A DNA stretch of 64,000 nt from Gammaproteobacteria bacterium (lineage in GTDB: Bacteria; Pseudomonadota; Gammaproteobacteria; Steroidobacterales; Steroidobacteraceae), in NCBI GenBank assembly GCA_028293765.1, contig JAQGOG010000001.1, positions 1 to 64,000 of the forward strand. Reading direction: 5' to 3'. The first letter of the stretch is position 1. Each line of letters opens with the position of its first letter. Below are positions 8,379 to 18,938 of the stretch, piece after piece. The position numbers and the translations under genes are program-made. A model generated the notes under the pieces. That model was not told where the DNA came from, did no database searches, and worked only from the letters and a program-made list of their open reading frames with translations.

Positions 8379-9466
8379 AGTCCACGAATCCTGTAGCGGA
8401 GCCGGGTGGCGAGCCTCGGCCCTGCGATCACCACGAGCGCGAGCAACACGACCGCGGCGTGGGTCCACCACAGGCCCAGTGCCTCCGGAACTGTGCCGCG
8501 CGCGACCCAGACCTTGCCGACCGAGATGAGATTGGAGTAGAGAAAGTAGATCACGACCGCGACCCAGACACGGGCATAACGTCCTTGCCGGGGCCTGAGC
8601 CGCGAGAGCGGTATCGCGAGCAGCGTGAGTACGACGCAACTTATAGGCATCGCGATCCGCCAGTGCAGTTCGGCACGCCTGTTGGGATCATTCGAATCCC
8701 ACAGTGAACGGCTCGGCTGCGCTTCGAGATTTTTCACGGTATCGGAAGCCGTGGGAACCTGCACAGGGATGGTGTGCTCGGCAAAGTGCACGATGCGAAA
8801 TTGAGGGCTCCCCGGCTCTCCTTCGTAGCGCTCGCCGTCATACAGCGTGATGGTGTGCGTCAACCCATCCGGCGTGACCGAGTGCCGCGCCCGTCCCGCC
8901 AGCGCCACCTCAACCACCGAACCCCGATTCCGCTCCACGAACACATTACCCAGCGTTCCGTCCTTGTTCACGTTCTGCGCGTACACCACTGCGTTTCCGC
9001 CGGCGAAGGAGCGGAATTTGCCCGGCGAAATGGGCGCGAATTGCCCCGCACGCACCGCGGCGCTCCGCAAGCTCAATGCGCGAGACGTGGCATCCGGGGC
9101 CAGGACCAGCGTGAGCCACGCCAAGCCAGCCGCAACGCACACGGCCAGCAAGCCCACAGGAATATAGATACTCGCGGGTCCTACACCACAGGCCAGCGCC
9201 GCGGCCATTTCGCTGTCGTGGTAGAGCCTGCCCAACGCCAGCACCACCCCAAGCAGCAATCCCACGGGAACCAGAATGCTCAGGTTTTGCAGGGCGCCGA
9301 GGCCGATCAGCTCGAGCACGACTCCTTGCGGATAGCGGTTCACGGCCGCACGCTCCAGCACGCCCGCGACCTGATTGGCGAGAAGGATGATAAGCAGCAC
9401 GCTCGTCACCACGAGCCAGGCCGTCACCACTTCGCGCAGAATGTAGCGCCCGAGAATTTTCCCCAA
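8375..9466 (-). CDS. lptF: LPS export ABC transporter permease LptF
   Basis: Partner permease of LptG in the lipopolysaccharide exporter, 363 residues from the proposed start. It has the same six-helix plus periplasmic-domain architecture and the LYHDSEMAAALACGVGP coupling region. I chose TTG at 9466 (LGKILGRYILREV) because AGAGG sits seven bases upstream and the length matches family members; an upstream GTG at 9505 adds 13 residues without a visible ribosome site. The gene is divergent from pepA, the usual gammaproteobacterial order. Confidence 0.93.
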   Translation of the reverse strand: MGKILGRYILREVVTAWLVVTSVLLIILLANQVAGVLERAAVNRYPQGVVLELIGLGALQNLSILVPVGLLLGVVLALGRLYHDSEMAAALACGVGPASIYIPVGLLAVCVAAGLAWLTLVLAPDATSRALSLRSAAVRAGQFAPISPGKFRSFAGGNAVVYAQNVNKDGTLGNVFVERNRGSVVEVALAGRARHSVTPDGLTHTITLYDGERYEGEPGSPQFRIVHFAEHTIPVQVPTASDTVKNLEAQPSRSLWDSNDPNRRAELHWRIAMPISCVVLTLLAIPLSRLRPRQGRYARVWVAVVIYFLYSNLISVGKVWVARGTVPEALGLWWTHAAVVLLALVVIAGPRLATRLRYRIRGL

Positions 9467-9702
9467 CCGATTGCCTCTAGCCGGCAGGCCGGCCCCCACT
9501 TTCACGCCGGAATCGGCTTAGGTCTTAGGTTACACTCATGGCATCGCTCGCACCGCTGCCCGCTTCGCGCGCTGCAATCAACACGAAACGCCGGCGCGGT
9601 ACCGAGGTGCGGCGACTAAGGTTAATCGGAACGCCCCCGCGCCTCAACGTTCGCCTGTCGCGGGTCGGTTCTATGGGCTTGGCCACTATCGGGGGAGATC
9701 GA

Positions 9703-11196
9703 ATGCAATTCGAGGTCTGGACCAAAGGACTGGCAACGCTCGCCGTGGACTGCATCGTCCTCGGCATTTTCGAGGAAGGGGAGCTGTCGGGAGAGGCGCA
9801 AAGCGTCGACTCGGCGGCCGGCGGGAGGCTGAAGAAACTGCTGGCGCGCGGGGATTTCCCCGGTCGCCCGGGCGAGACGCTGCTGCTTGCGGATCTGCCC
9901 GGCATCGAGGCCTCGCGGGTGGTGCTGACCGGTCTGGGAGCGAAGAAAAACTTCGCCCGCAAGAGCTGGCGCAAAGCCTGGTCCGCGGCCATGACCGCCA
10001 TCGGGCGCACGCGCATCACCAGCGTCGCCGTCGCGATCGACCGCCCCGACTCCAAGGATCTGGACGACTATTATTTTGGCCGGGGCGTCGCCGAGATCGC
10101 CGCAGGCTCGCTGTACCGCATCAATGATCTGAAGACCGGCAAGAAGCCCAAATCGCCGGCCCTGCAGCGGGTGCTCGCCGGTCCGGTACGCAAGACCGGC
10201 ATCGAGGCGACCGAGCGAGGTCTCGAGCACGGGGCCGCGATTTCGGCCTCGCAGAAGATCCAGCGCGACCTCGCCAATCTGCCGGGGAACGTCTGCACGC
10301 CGACATATCTGGCCGACCAGGCGCGCGCGATCGCAAAGCGCCACCCCTCACTGCGCGTGCAGATACTCGATGAGCCGGCCATCCGCAAGGAAAAGATGGG
10401 TTGCCTGCTGGCCGTGTCTCAGGGTAGCGCGCAGCCGCCCCGGTTCATCGTGCTCGAGCATAGAGGCGGCAAGGCGGACACGCCGCCCGTCGTTCTGGTG
10501 GGCAAAGGCGTCACTTTCGATACAGGCGGCATCTCGCTGAAAGATCCTCCCTCCATGGACGAGATGAAGTTCGACATGAGCGGTGGCGCTGCCGTCATCG
10601 CATCACTGAACCTCGTCGCGGAGCTCAAATTGCCGCTGCGCGTCGTCGGACTCGTCGCCGCGGTGGAGAACATGCCGGGCAGCAAGGCGGTCAAGCCGGG
10701 CGACATCGCGACCAGCGCCTCCGGCCAGACAGTGGAGATCCTCAACACCGACGCTGAAGGCCGGCTGATCCTGGCGGACGCCCTCCACTACGCGCGCCGT
10801 TTCCATCCAGCGGCCGTAATCGATATCGCCACCCTCACGGGTGCCTGCATGATCGCTCTCGGGCATCATCACTCGGGATGCATGGGGAACGACGACGGAC
10901 TCATTCGGGAACTGGTGGAAGCCGGGGTGCGTGCTGACGATCGCACCTGGCAATTGCCGGTCACGGAAGAGTACGCTGAGCAACTGAAGAGTAATTTTGC
11001 GGATTTCGCCAATATCGGCGGCCGCGAAGGCGGCGCGATTACGGCGGCAGCGTTCTTGGGCAAGTTCACGCAAGGACTCAAATGGGCGCACCTCGACGTC
11101 GCGGGCATCGCCTACCAGGGCGGTGCGCAGAAGGGCAGCACGGGCAAGCCGACGCCGCTGCTCGCGGACTTTCTCATCCATCGCGCCGCGCTCTGA
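9703..11196 (+). CDS. pepA: Leucyl aminopeptidase (M17), PepA
   Basis: A 497-residue cytosolic two-metal aminopeptidase. The catalytic region has VGKGVTFDTGGISLK (metal-binding Lys and Asp, catalytic Lys), MKFDMSGGAA and NTDAEGRLILAD (Asp, Glu and catalytic Arg), all intact. ATG 9703 follows GGGGGAG with five bases spacing; the frame is open further upstream but the family N-terminus begins at MQFEVW. In E. coli PepA also binds DNA; that role cannot be judged here. A second, diverged M17 gene occurs at 53068. Confidence 0.96.
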   Translation: MQFEVWTKGLATLAVDCIVLGIFEEGELSGEAQSVDSAAGGRLKKLLARGDFPGRPGETLLLADLPGIEASRVVLTGLGAKKNFARKSWRKAWSAAMTAIGRTRITSVAVAIDRPDSKDLDDYYFGRGVAEIAAGSLYRINDLKTGKKPKSPALQRVLAGPVRKTGIEATERGLEHGAAISASQKIQRDLANLPGNVCTPTYLADQARAIAKRHPSLRVQILDEPAIRKEKMGCLLAVSQGSAQPPRFIVLEHRGGKADTPPVVLVGKGVTFDTGGISLKDPPSMDEMKFDMSGGAAVIASLNLVAELKLPLRVVGLVAAVENMPGSKAVKPGDIATSASGQTVEILNTDAEGRLILADALHYARRFHPAAVIDIATLTGACMIALGHHHSGCMGNDDGLIRELVEAGVRADDRTWQLPVTEEYAEQLKSNFADFANIGGREGGAITAAAFLGKFTQGLKWAHLDVAGIAYQGGAQKGSTGKPTPLLADFLIHRAAL

Positions 11197-11214
11197 TGCG
11201 TAATGGCGTGAGCC

Positions 11215-11820
11215 ATGGCAGAAAGCGTAGACACATCCGATTCTGTCGCCTCGAGCGGCGACGGCTCATCGCCGCTCGGCGCGTCAGCATCAAGCGGTAA
11301 GCCGACCTCGCCCGCGGACGGTGAGAGACTCCCACCGCCTGCGTCATCAAATGACGCGGCGGCTGCGCAGAGCAGCGGGTGGCAAGGACGCGTCGACTTC
11401 TACATCCTCGAGGGACCGTCAGCGGCCGCGCGCCTGAAACTAGCGTGCAAGCTCGCCGAAAAGGCTTACCTCTCCTCTCAGAGCGTACTCGTGTGGCACA
11501 CGGATCCCACGGAGCTCAAAGCCTTCGACGACATGCTCTGGACATTCAGCGACGGCAGCTTCATTCCGCACGAGCCGCTCACCGCCACTGTCGCTCCCCA
11601 TGACGCCCCCGTACTGCTGAGCGCAGGGACGCCACCGTCGGCAAATGTCGACATCATCATCAATCTCGCCCCCGACCTGCCCCCGTGTCTCTCGCATACC
11701 CGCCGCGTCGCTGAAATCATCGACGGTGACGAGGCCCGCCGCCGCGCCGGCCGCGCACGCTTCAAGGCCTATCGCGAGCTAGGAGTGCAGCCCGCGTCAC
11801 ACAACATCCGTAGCGAGTAG
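11215..11820 (+). CDS. holC: DNA polymerase III chi subunit (HolC) with N-terminal extension
   Basis: A 201-residue protein. The conserved HolC body starts at about residue 61 (RVDFYIL), continues through AEKAYLSSQSVLVWHTD, the LWTFSDGSFIPHE motif and ends with the GRARFKAYRELG region. HolC links the clamp loader to SSB through the psi subunit. The first 58 residues are an Ala/Ser/Asp/Pro-rich stretch absent from the roughly 140-residue family norm, and this frame has no ATG, GTG or TTG nearer the fold, so the extension appears real. It lies between pepA and valS as in other gammaproteobacteria. Confidence 0.9.
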   Translation: MAESVDTSDSVASSGDGSSPLGASASSGKPTSPADGERLPPPASSNDAAAAQSSGWQGRVDFYILEGPSAAARLKLACKLAEKAYLSSQSVLVWHTDPTELKAFDDMLWTFSDGSFIPHEPLTATVAPHDAPVLLSAGTPPSANVDIIINLAPDLPPCLSHTRRVAEIIDGDEARRRAGRARFKAYRELGVQPASHNIRSE

Positions 11821-11851
11821 CCCTGGCCGGTCTGGGGCGTGCCGGTGCCGC

Positions 11852-11857
11852 TATAAT
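11852..11857 (+). promoter_or_regulatory. Probable -10 box of a valS promoter
   Basis: An exact TATAAT lies 33 bases before the valS ATG, in the 69-base gap after holC. No good -35 match is present at 16-18 bases spacing, so strength is uncertain. Confidence 0.4.
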
Positions 11858-11889
11858 CGACCGACGTCCCCCCATACCGTTTGCCGTCA

Positions 11890-14664
11890 ATGGAAAAAAT
11901 CTACGCGCCGCACGAGCTCGAGCGGCGGATCTACGAGCGCTGGGAATCCCATGGCTGGTTTGCGCCCAGTGGCCAGGGTGCACCGTATTGCATCGTAATC
12001 CCCCCGCCGAACGTGACCGGCACCCTGCACATGGGCCACGCGTTCCAGCACACGCTGATGGACGCCCTCACCCGCTACCACCGCATGCGCGGCGACGATA
12101 CCTTGTGGCAACCGGGAACGGACCACGCGGGCATCGCGACCCAAATGGTCGTGGAGCGCCAACTCAATGCGCACGGCCAGAAACGCACAGACCTCACCCG
12201 TGAGGAATTCGTCGCGCGTGTCTGGAAATGGAAAGAGCAATCGGGCGGCACCATCGCTTCGCAGATGCGCCGACTCGGCGACTCCGTGGACTGGTCCCGC
12301 GATCGCTTCACCATGGACCCGCAGCTGTCGCGCGCCGTCGTCGACGCTTTCGTGCGGCTTCATGAAGACGGTCTGATTTACCGCGGGAAGCGGCTCGTCA
12401 ACTGGGACCCGGTGCTTCTCACCGCCCTTTCCGATCTGGAGGTGCAGAGTGAAGAGGAAGAAGGCCATCTCTGGCACCTGAGTTATCCGCTCGAAGAGGG
12501 CTCTGGACACGTCATCGTCGCCACCACGCGGCCCGAGACGATGCTCGGCGACACCGCCGTGGCCGTGAATCCCGACGATGAGCGTTACCAGCATCTCATC
12601 GGCAAGAAAGTGCGCCTGCCGCTGACCGGGCGCCTGATTCCGATCATTGCCGACGCGTACGTCGACCCGGCGTTCGGCTCCGGGTGCGTCAAGATCACGC
12701 CAGCGCACGATTTCAACGATTACGAGATCGGGCTGCGCCACGGCCTCGAGCAAATCAACATTTTCACGCCGCGCGCCGCACTCAACGACAACGTGCCCGA
12801 GCGTTTCCGCGGTCTGGATCGCTTCGAGGCACGCAAGCGCATCGTCGCCGAGCTCACCGAGGCCGGTCTGGTCGCGCGAGTCGACAAGCACAAGTTGACG
12901 GTTCCGCGTGGCGAACGCGGCGGCGCCGTGCTCGAGCCGTATCTCACCGATCAGTGGTACGTGAGGATCGCCCCACTCGCCGCATCGGCCATTGCCGCCG
13001 TAGAGCAGGGTCGCACGCGCTTCGTCCCGGAAAACTGGGAAAAAACCTATTTCGAGTGGATGCGCAACATCAAGGACTGGTGTGTGAGCCGCCAGCTCTG
13101 GTGGGGCCATCGCATCCCCGCATGGTACGACGAGCAGGGGAATGTCTATGTCGGCCGTGACGAGACCGAAGTTCGCGCCAAGCATGGCCTCGCAGTCAGC
13201 GTAACATTGCGTCAGGACGAGGACGTCCTCGACACTTGGTTCTCCTCCGCGCTGTGGCCGTTCTCGACGCAGGGCTGGCCGGATAAGACGCCCGCGCTCG
13301 AGAAATTTTATCCGACGAGCGTGCTCGTCACCGGCTTCGACATCATCTTCTTCTGGGTCGCACGGATGATGATGATGGGATTGAAGTTCATGGGTGACGT
13401 GCCCTTCCGCGACATCTACATCACCGGGCTCATTCTCGATGAGAACGGCGACAAGATGTCGAAGACGAAAGGTAACGTCATCGACCCGTTGGATATCGTC
13501 GACGGCATCGAGCTCGAGGCGCTCGTCGCCAAGCGCACCAGCGGCATGATGCAGCCGCAATTTGCCGCCCGGGCGGAAAAGGCGACACGTAAGCAATTCC
13601 CGGAGGGCATCGCGCCGCACGGAACCGACGCGCTGCGCTTCACTTTCGCCGCCCTCGCCTCGCCGAGCCGTGAGCTCCGCTTCGACCTCTCGCGCGTCGC
13701 CGGCTATCGCAACTTCTGCAACAAGCTGTGGAACGCCGCGCGCTTTGTCACGATGTCGGTGGGTGAAGCCGAGCCGGCTTCGGGAAGCGCGCCTGTCGAG
13801 CTTTCCGTGGCGGATCGTTGGATCCGGTCGCGTTTCGGCAGGATGGTGGCTGCGGTAGAGGCCGCCTTCCGCGACTATCGCTTCGACTATGCAGCAACGG
13901 CGTTATACGAGTTTACGTGGTATGAGTTCTGCGACTGGTACCTGGAGCTCACCAAACCGGTGCTGCACGCGCAGAACGCATCCGAGGCCGCAAAACGCGG
14001 TACGCGCCTCACGCTGGTAGAGACTCTCGAGGCACTGCAACGTGCGTTGCATCCGCTCATGCCGTTCATTACGGAAGAGATCTGGCAACGCGCGGCACCC
14101 GTCGCCGGCCGCGCCGGACCGACAGTTATGTTGCAACGTTATCCGCTGGCCGCGGATTACCCTACTGACGAGCAGGCAGAGCGCGAGGTCGCATGGATCC
14201 AGGCGTTCATCCTCGCCGTGCGTCAGATCCGCGGTGAAATGAACATCGCTCCTTCAAAGCGCATCCCGGTGCTCCTCAAGGGCGCAGCGGCGCAGGACAA
14301 GGACTATACCGCGCGTCATCACGCCTATCTGCAGCGGCTCGCCAACATCGAGACTTTGACCGTGCTCGAGCCGGGCGCTGCAGCGCCGGAATCCGCCACC
14401 GCCCTCATCGGCGAGCTCGCGGTTCTGGTGCCGATGGCAGGACTCATCGACGCGGCTGCGGAAGCCGAGCGGCTCGAAAAACTCCTCGGCAAAGCGAAGC
14501 AGGAGCTCGCGAAAGCGCGCGGAAAACTCGCCAACGAGAATTTTGTGCGCAACGCCCCGCCCGATGTCGTGAAGACCGAGCGCGAGCGTGAGGCGGACTT
14601 CGAGCGACAGGTCACGAGCATTACGGCGCAGCTCGACTGCTTGCGCGGACTGTTGCGGCCGTGA
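11890..14664 (+). CDS. valS: Valyl-tRNA synthetase
   Basis: A 924-residue class Ia synthetase charging tRNA-Val. It shows the HIGH region [14 protein letters not shown] (about 38-51), the editing domain with [10 protein letters not shown], the KMSKT form of the KMSKS loop (522-526), an anticodon-binding domain and the C-terminal coiled coil (from about 860) typical of ValRS. ATG 11890 gives the family start [14 protein letters not shown] 11881 would add three residues. Its stop overlaps the moxR GTG by four bases. Confidence 0.97.
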   Translation: MEKIYAPHELERRIYERWESHGWFAPSGQGAPYCIVIPPPNVTGTLHMGHAFQHTLMDALTRYHRMRGDDTLWQPGTDHAGIATQMVVERQLNAHGQKRTDLTREEFVARVWKWKEQSGGTIASQMRRLGDSVDWSRDRFTMDPQLSRAVVDAFVRLHEDGLIYRGKRLVNWDPVLLTALSDLEVQSEEEEGHLWHLSYPLEEGSGHVIVATTRPETMLGDTAVAVNPDDERYQHLIGKKVRLPLTGRLIPIIADAYVDPAFGSGCVKITPAHDFNDYEIGLRHGLEQINIFTPRAALNDNVPERFRGLDRFEARKRIVAELTEAGLVARVDKHKLTVPRGERGGAVLEPYLTDQWYVRIAPLAASAIAAVEQGRTRFVPENWEKTYFEWMRNIKDWCVSRQLWWGHRIPAWYDEQGNVYVGRDETEVRAKHGLAVSVTLRQDEDVLDTWFSSALWPFSTQGWPDKTPALEKFYPTSVLVTGFDIIFFWVARMMMMGLKFMGDVPFRDIYITGLILDENGDKMSKTKGNVIDPLDIVDGIELEALVAKRTSGMMQPQFAARAEKATRKQFPEGIAPHGTDALRFTFAALASPSRELRFDLSRVAGYRNFCNKLWNAARFVTMSVGEAEPASGSAPVELSVADRWIRSRFGRMVAAVEAAFRDYRFDYAATALYEFTWYEFCDWYLELTKPVLHAQNASEAAKRGTRLTLVETLEALQRALHPLMPFITEEIWQRAAPVAGRAGPTVMLQRYPLAADYPTDEQAEREVAWIQAFILAVRQIRGEMNIAPSKRIPVLLKGAAAQDKDYTARHHAYLQRLANIETLTVLEPGAAAPESATALIGELAVLVPMAGLIDAAAEAERLEKLLGKAKQELAKARGKLANENFVRNAPPDVVKTEREREADFERQVTSITAQLDCLRGLLRP

Positions 14665-15614
14665 ACGCAGCGCCAGCGATAGCTTCCGATTCCGACTCCG
14701 TGGCGTTACAGCGCGCCGTGCAGACCCTGGAAACGGTCATCCTGGGGAAGCCGGCACAGGTGCGCTTGTGCCTCGCCTGCCTGTTGGCCCGCGGTCACCT
14801 CCTCATCGAGGACGTGCCCGGGGTTGGGAAAACCACACTGGCTCACGCTCTCGCCCATGTGTTGGGGCTGGCGTGGCACCGGGTGCAGTTCACGAGCGAT
14901 CTGCTGCCGGCCGATATCATCGGCGTTTCGATCTTCGATCGTGCCAGCCAGCAGTTTCATTTCCGGCAGGGCCCGATCTTTACGCAGCTTCTGCTCGCGG
15001 ATGAGGTGAACCGCGCGAGCCCCCGGACGCAGAGCGCACTGCTGGAGGCCATGGAGGAGCGCCAGGTGAGCGCAGACCTGACGACCTATCGCCTGCCGGA
15101 TCCGTTCTTCGTCGTCGCGACCCAGAACCCTCACGAGCAACTCGGCACCTACGACCTGCCCGAATCGCAACTCGATCGGTTCCTCATGCGCGTAACGCTC
15201 GGCTATCCCGATGCCGCGCACGAACGCGAGCTCCTGCGCAGTGGCGAGCGACGCGATCTGCTGCCGCAGATCGTGCCCGCCCTGAGCCCGGAAGCCGTGG
15301 TGCGCATCCAGAACGACGTTCGTACGGTTCACGTGTCCGATGCCCTCCTGGATTACACGCAAGGGCTGATTGCGCGCACGCGTGATCGTTCCGACCTGAA
15401 GCTCGGCCTGTCACCGCGGGCGGGACAGGGACTGATCCGCGCGGCGCAGGCGTGGGCGTATCTCGCGGGTCGTAAGTCAGTATTGCCGGAGGATGTTCAG
15501 GCCGTGCTTCCATCGGTCGTAGCGCACCGACTCGAGCGCCGCGAGTCTGTGGGAAACGGTGATAGTCAGGCGATCGCCCTGGAGCTCATTCGGGCGGTTC
15601 CCGTCCCGATCTGA
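14661..15614 (+). CDS. MoxR-family AAA+ ATPase
   Basis: A 317-residue MoxR-type chaperone ATPase. Walker A is [12 protein letters not shown] with Lys at residue 57; Walker B is [10 protein letters not shown], followed by the sensor motif [22 protein letters not shown] that marks the family. MoxR proteins usually act with DUF58/vWA proteins encoded alongside, as here. GTG at 14661 overlaps the valS stop, so expression is probably coupled to valS. The target is unknown; the neighbours point to envelope or protein maturation. Confidence 0.93.
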   Translation: MNAAPAIASDSDSVALQRAVQTLETVILGKPAQVRLCLACLLARGHLLIEDVPGVGKTTLAHALAHVLGLAWHRVQFTSDLLPADIIGVSIFDRASQQFHFRQGPIFTQLLLADEVNRASPRTQSALLEAMEERQVSADLTTYRLPDPFFVVATQNPHEQLGTYDLPESQLDRFLMRVTLGYPDAAHERELLRSGERRDLLPQIVPALSPEAVVRIQNDVRTVHVSDALLDYTQGLIARTRDRSDLKLGLSPRAGQGLIRAAQAWAYLAGRKSVLPEDVQAVLPSVVAHRLERRESVGNGDSQAIALELIRAVPVPI

Positions 15615-15636
15615 TCCTGGCGATGGCGCCTTGCGG

Positions 15637-15765
15637 CTAAAGAACGGCTACGCCCGAGACCCCGCTGTAGACCTGCGCTGGCACGCTGAGGAGCACGAGC
15701 GCCATGACGAGGGCGATCAGCACATGACGGGTGTGAGGCTTCATATGTGGCAGATGCGGATGCAT
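15637..15765 (-). CDS. Possible 42-residue hydrophobic small protein
   Basis: On the strand opposite to moxR and the DUF58 gene, an ATG at 15765 with GGAG nine bases upstream opens a frame starting MHPHLPHMKPHTRH, followed by one hydrophobic segment (about 15-35) and a TAG at 15637. It has the look of a signal peptide or single-pass membrane microprotein. It resembles no family I recognise; the ribosome site and the 240-base gap are the only support. Confidence 0.3.
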   Translation of the reverse strand: MHPHLPHMKPHTRHVLIALVMALVLLSVPAQVYSGVSGVAVL

Positions 15766-15854
15766 GTTGGGGCGCTCCCGACGCTGCGATTTGAGAGCGC
15801 AGCATATCGCATGCGCCAGCGGCCGGAGAGGCGAGCCTGAATATTCTTACGCGC

Positions 15855-16916
15855 GTGAGACGCTTGTTCAGCGCGCGGATGGCGGCATGGATCCGGCGCC
15901 GCCAGGGAGCCGATGCCCTGCCGCTGACGCTGCAGCGGCGGCGGCTCTACATCCTGCCAACCCGAGCCGGATGGGGATTCGGCATGCTGCTGCTCTCCAT
16001 GCTCGTCGCCGGCCTCAACTACGGCAGCAGCCTCGCGTTGTTCCTGACATTCCTGCTGGGCGGCTTCGCGCTGGTCACCATGCATTTATGCCATCGCAAC
16101 CTGCTAGGCACCTCGTTACAAACCGCCGCCGCGCCGCCAACTTTCGCGCTTCGCGCCGGCAGTCTCAGGGTAACGCTGGGCAACACTACACCGCTGTGGC
16201 GCTATCGGATCGAGTCGGGGGTGTCGGACGAGCCCACCGTTGCCGCGGATGTCCCGGCGGAAGGGAAACAACATATCGACCTTCCCGTTGCGGCGCCCAC
16301 GCGCGGCATGGTGCGGATCGATCGGCTCCGCCTGACTACTGCCCATCCATTCGGGTTGTTTCGCGCTTGGACCTGGGTGCATGCGCCGCTCGAGATGATG
16401 GTGTATCCCCGGCCGCACGGCTCGCTCCCGATGCCGACGGTAAGTGGCCGCAAATCCGGTCCGCGTTCGCGGGGACATTCGGGGGCCGACGAGTGGCGGG
16501 GACTGCGGCCGTTCCGCGATGGCGACTCGCCGCGCCAGGTGGACTGGAAAGCGTACGCCCGCGAAGCCCCGCTGCTGGTGAAGGAATACAGCTCCGCCGG
16601 CTCGGAGCTGCGGATTTTTGATTTTGCACGCCTCGGAAAGCTCGCTACGGAGGCACGCCTGGAACAGCTCACGCGTTGGGTGGTCGACGCGGAAGAGCGC
16701 GGTGAACGCTACGGCCTCGAGTTACCCGACGTTCACATCGCTCCCGACCACGGGGCCGACCACCGACACCAGTGTCTCGCGTCACTTGCGCTTTTCGGGC
16801 TCGATGTGGGAAAGGGCGCCGCTGGCGGCAACCGTAGCGCTGTTGGCAGCGGTGGCGCGACAAACGTCGACGAAATCGGCAACGGTGAAACCATTGGCAA
16901 GCGCCGGTCCAATTAG
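15855..16916 (+). CDS. DUF58 domain-containing protein
   Basis: A 353-residue membrane protein with two adjacent N-terminal helices (about 37-78) and the DUF58 core WRGLRPFRDGDSPRQVDWKA (about 213-232). DUF58 proteins are encoded between MoxR ATPases and TgpA transglutaminases, exactly as here, and are thought to form a MoxR-served complex. GTG 15855 is the start used; ATG 15879 is possible and neither has a strong ribosome site. The last 30 or so residues, past the family end, run over the start of tgpA. Confidence 0.88.
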   Translation: MRRLFSARMAAWIRRRQGADALPLTLQRRRLYILPTRAGWGFGMLLLSMLVAGLNYGSSLALFLTFLLGGFALVTMHLCHRNLLGTSLQTAAAPPTFALRAGSLRVTLGNTTPLWRYRIESGVSDEPTVAADVPAEGKQHIDLPVAAPTRGMVRIDRLRLTTAHPFGLFRAWTWVHAPLEMMVYPRPHGSLPMPTVSGRKSGPRSRGHSGADEWRGLRPFRDGDSPRQVDWKAYAREAPLLVKEYSSAGSELRIFDFARLGKLATEARLEQLTRWVVDAEERGERYGLELPDVHIAPDHGADHRHQCLASLALFGLDVGKGAAGGNRSAVGSGGATNVDEIGNGETIGKRRSN

Positions 16917-18915
16917 TCGCGAACCCTTGCGACCCCTCGCCTGGGCTACCGCGGCCCTTGCCGCCGGCGTACTAATTCACGTCGACCGCGTTCCAGTGTG
17001 GGCATCGGCGGCCGCACTCGCACTGATCATATGGCGTCTGGCGGGTACCGTTCGCCCGGTAGGACTGCCCGGTGTCGTCGTCCGCACGTGCCTCGCGCTC
17101 CTGCTGGTCGGCGCAGTGTTCTTACGCTTCAACACACTGAACGGCCTCGGCCCGGGAACCGTGCTGTTGATTCTGATGGCTGCCGTCAAGCTGCTCGAAA
17201 CCCGCACGCGGCGCGATCAATACATCATCGTCGGCGGTAGCCTGTTTCTCCTGCTGGCGGCGTGCCTCGACCGGCAAAGCCTCGTGCGTACGCCGCTGTA
17301 CCTGCTGCACACGTGGCTGTGCTGCTCTGCACTCGCTGTGATTGCCTACGCTCCCGAAAGGAACCAGCCCCCTTCGCCGCTCCAATCAGGCGCAGGGATA
17401 TTCGACAGCCGTGCGGCCCTGCGGCTCGGCGGTCGCGCCCTGCTGTATGCGCTCCCGCTGGCGCTCGTGTTGTTCGTGTTCTTTCCGCGCCTCACCGGTG
17501 CGTTCTGGGCTTTGCCGCGCTCCGCGGAGGCGCTGACCGGCCTCAGCGACACGATGAGTCCCGGCAGCATCTCGAAGCTGACGTCGTCCTACGATATCGC
17601 CTTCCGCGTGCGGTTCGAGGGCGCGCCGCCACCGGCACGCGAGCGCTATTGGCGTGGGCCGGTGCTTCATGACTTCGATGGTTATACGTGGCGGCGCAGA
17701 CGCGAACCTTCCTATCGGCAGCAGGCGATCGAGTCTCTCGGCACCGCTTACCGCTATCGCGTATCGCTCGAGCCGACCCAACAGCGGTGGTGGTTTTCGC
17801 TCGACACCGTGGATCGGGCCCCCGATTCGAAGGTTTTCTTCGCCTACGACTATGAGCTGATCTCCGCCGAGCCGGTCTCCGAAATTACGAACTACGAGGC
17901 GGTGTCCCACACGAGGACCCGCTCACTGGAGCCGCTTTCGAAGCTCGCGCGGCGAACCGAGACCGCTTTACCCCCGGCCCGCAACCCGCGCACGCTGAAG
18001 CTTGCCGAACAAATGCATGGGCGCGTGGGGTCGGACGCGGCGTACGTAGATGCAACCCTGGACTACCTGCGCACCGGCGGATTTGTGTACTCGCTGGATC
18101 CACCGCTGCTGGGTGCCGACTCGGTGGACGATTTTCTTTTCAAATCTCGAGACGGCTTCTGCGGCCACTATGCCTCGGCCTTTGTGACGCTGATGCGGGC
18201 TGCCGGTGTGCCGGCGCGCGTCGTAACGGGTTATCTCGGCGGCGAATGGAACCCCATAGGTGACTACTTCGTGATCCGGCAGTCGGATGCGCATTCATGG
18301 GCCGAGGTCTGGCTGGAGGGCCGCGGCTGGACCCGTGTCGATCCGACCGCTGTCGTGGAACCGGGTCGGCTGGACAGAGGCATCATGGATCTGCTTCCCG
18401 ACGCGGGCTCCCAGTCGGCCCGTCTCCTGCGATCCTCGCCGTGGTTGGCCCGCATGCTGCAAAGGTGGGATGCCACCAACACGTGGTGGAACGATCACGT
18501 CCTGAAGTTCGACTACCACTCGCAGCTCAACTTGCTGAGTCGCCTGGGTTTCAGCCCGGATCTACGAACCCTCGGCTGGGCCTTCGTCGCGACGCTGCTC
18601 GTCTGGCTGGCCTGGATTGCCTGGCAGGTGGGTCGAAGTACGCCTGGAGCCCGACCCGACCGCCTTGCGCGGGCCTATGCGCGCCTTTGCAAGAAGCTGG
18701 CGGGAGTTGGCCTGCCGCGGCCGGCGCATCAAGGACCGATCGCCTATGCGGATGTGGTCACCGAGCGCCGCCCGGACCTCGCCCAAAGCGTGCGCGCCTT
18801 GCTTACGCTATACGCCGAACTGCGGTACGGAGCGCCAGCAACCGCCTCGCGTGCAGCGGAAGTGGCGGGTTTCGAACGCGCCGTAGCCCACCTAAGCGTA
18901 CGGCAAGCACCCTGA
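16885..18915 (+). CDS. tgpA: Transglutaminase TgpA family protein (DUF3488/transglutaminase-like/DUF4129)
   Basis: A 676-residue inner-membrane protein: six or so N-terminal helices in the first 190 residues, a periplasmic transglutaminase domain with catalytic Cys in RDGFCGHYASAF, His in SDAHSWAEVWL and Asp in WTRVDPTAVV, a further helix near residue 560 and a C-terminal DUF4129-like tail. In Pseudomonas TgpA is essential; its substrate is not settled. GTG at 16885 (KPLASAGPIS) was chosen to fit the family length; the frame is open back to 16618 inside the DUF58 gene, and ATG 16804 is an alternative. Confidence 0.88.
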   Translation: MKPLASAGPISREPLRPLAWATAALAAGVLIHVDRVPVWASAAALALIIWRLAGTVRPVGLPGVVVRTCLALLLVGAVFLRFNTLNGLGPGTVLLILMAAVKLLETRTRRDQYIIVGGSLFLLLAACLDRQSLVRTPLYLLHTWLCCSALAVIAYAPERNQPPSPLQSGAGIFDSRAALRLGGRALLYALPLALVLFVFFPRLTGAFWALPRSAEALTGLSDTMSPGSISKLTSSYDIAFRVRFEGAPPPARERYWRGPVLHDFDGYTWRRRREPSYRQQAIESLGTAYRYRVSLEPTQQRWWFSLDTVDRAPDSKVFFAYDYELISAEPVSEITNYEAVSHTRTRSLEPLSKLARRTETALPPARNPRTLKLAEQMHGRVGSDAAYVDATLDYLRTGGFVYSLDPPLLGADSVDDFLFKSRDGFCGHYASAFVTLMRAAGVPARVVTGYLGGEWNPIGDYFVIRQSDAHSWAEVWLEGRGWTRVDPTAVVEPGRLDRGIMDLLPDAGSQSARLLRSSPWLARMLQRWDATNTWWNDHVLKFDYHSQLNLLSRLGFSPDLRTLGWAFVATLLVWLAWIAWQVGRSTPGARPDRLARAYARLCKKLAGVGLPRPAHQGPIAYADVVTERRPDLAQSVRALLTLYAELRYGAPATASRAAEVAGFERAVAHLSVRQAP

Positions 18916-18938
18916 AGGCCCGCGCGATTGCCGCGAAC

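Noticed and set aside
12013..12060. Repeated CAC/CCG-rich runs that look like a short tandem repeat
   Set aside because: They are codons of the ValRS HIGH region and its helix and do not repeat at the DNA level.
11887..13620. A 577-codon reading frame on the minus strand opposite valS
   Set aside because: Antisense to a well-supported synthetase, composed of Arg/His/Asp/Glu/Val-rich sequence with no family motif. High-GC third positions keep this frame open by chance.
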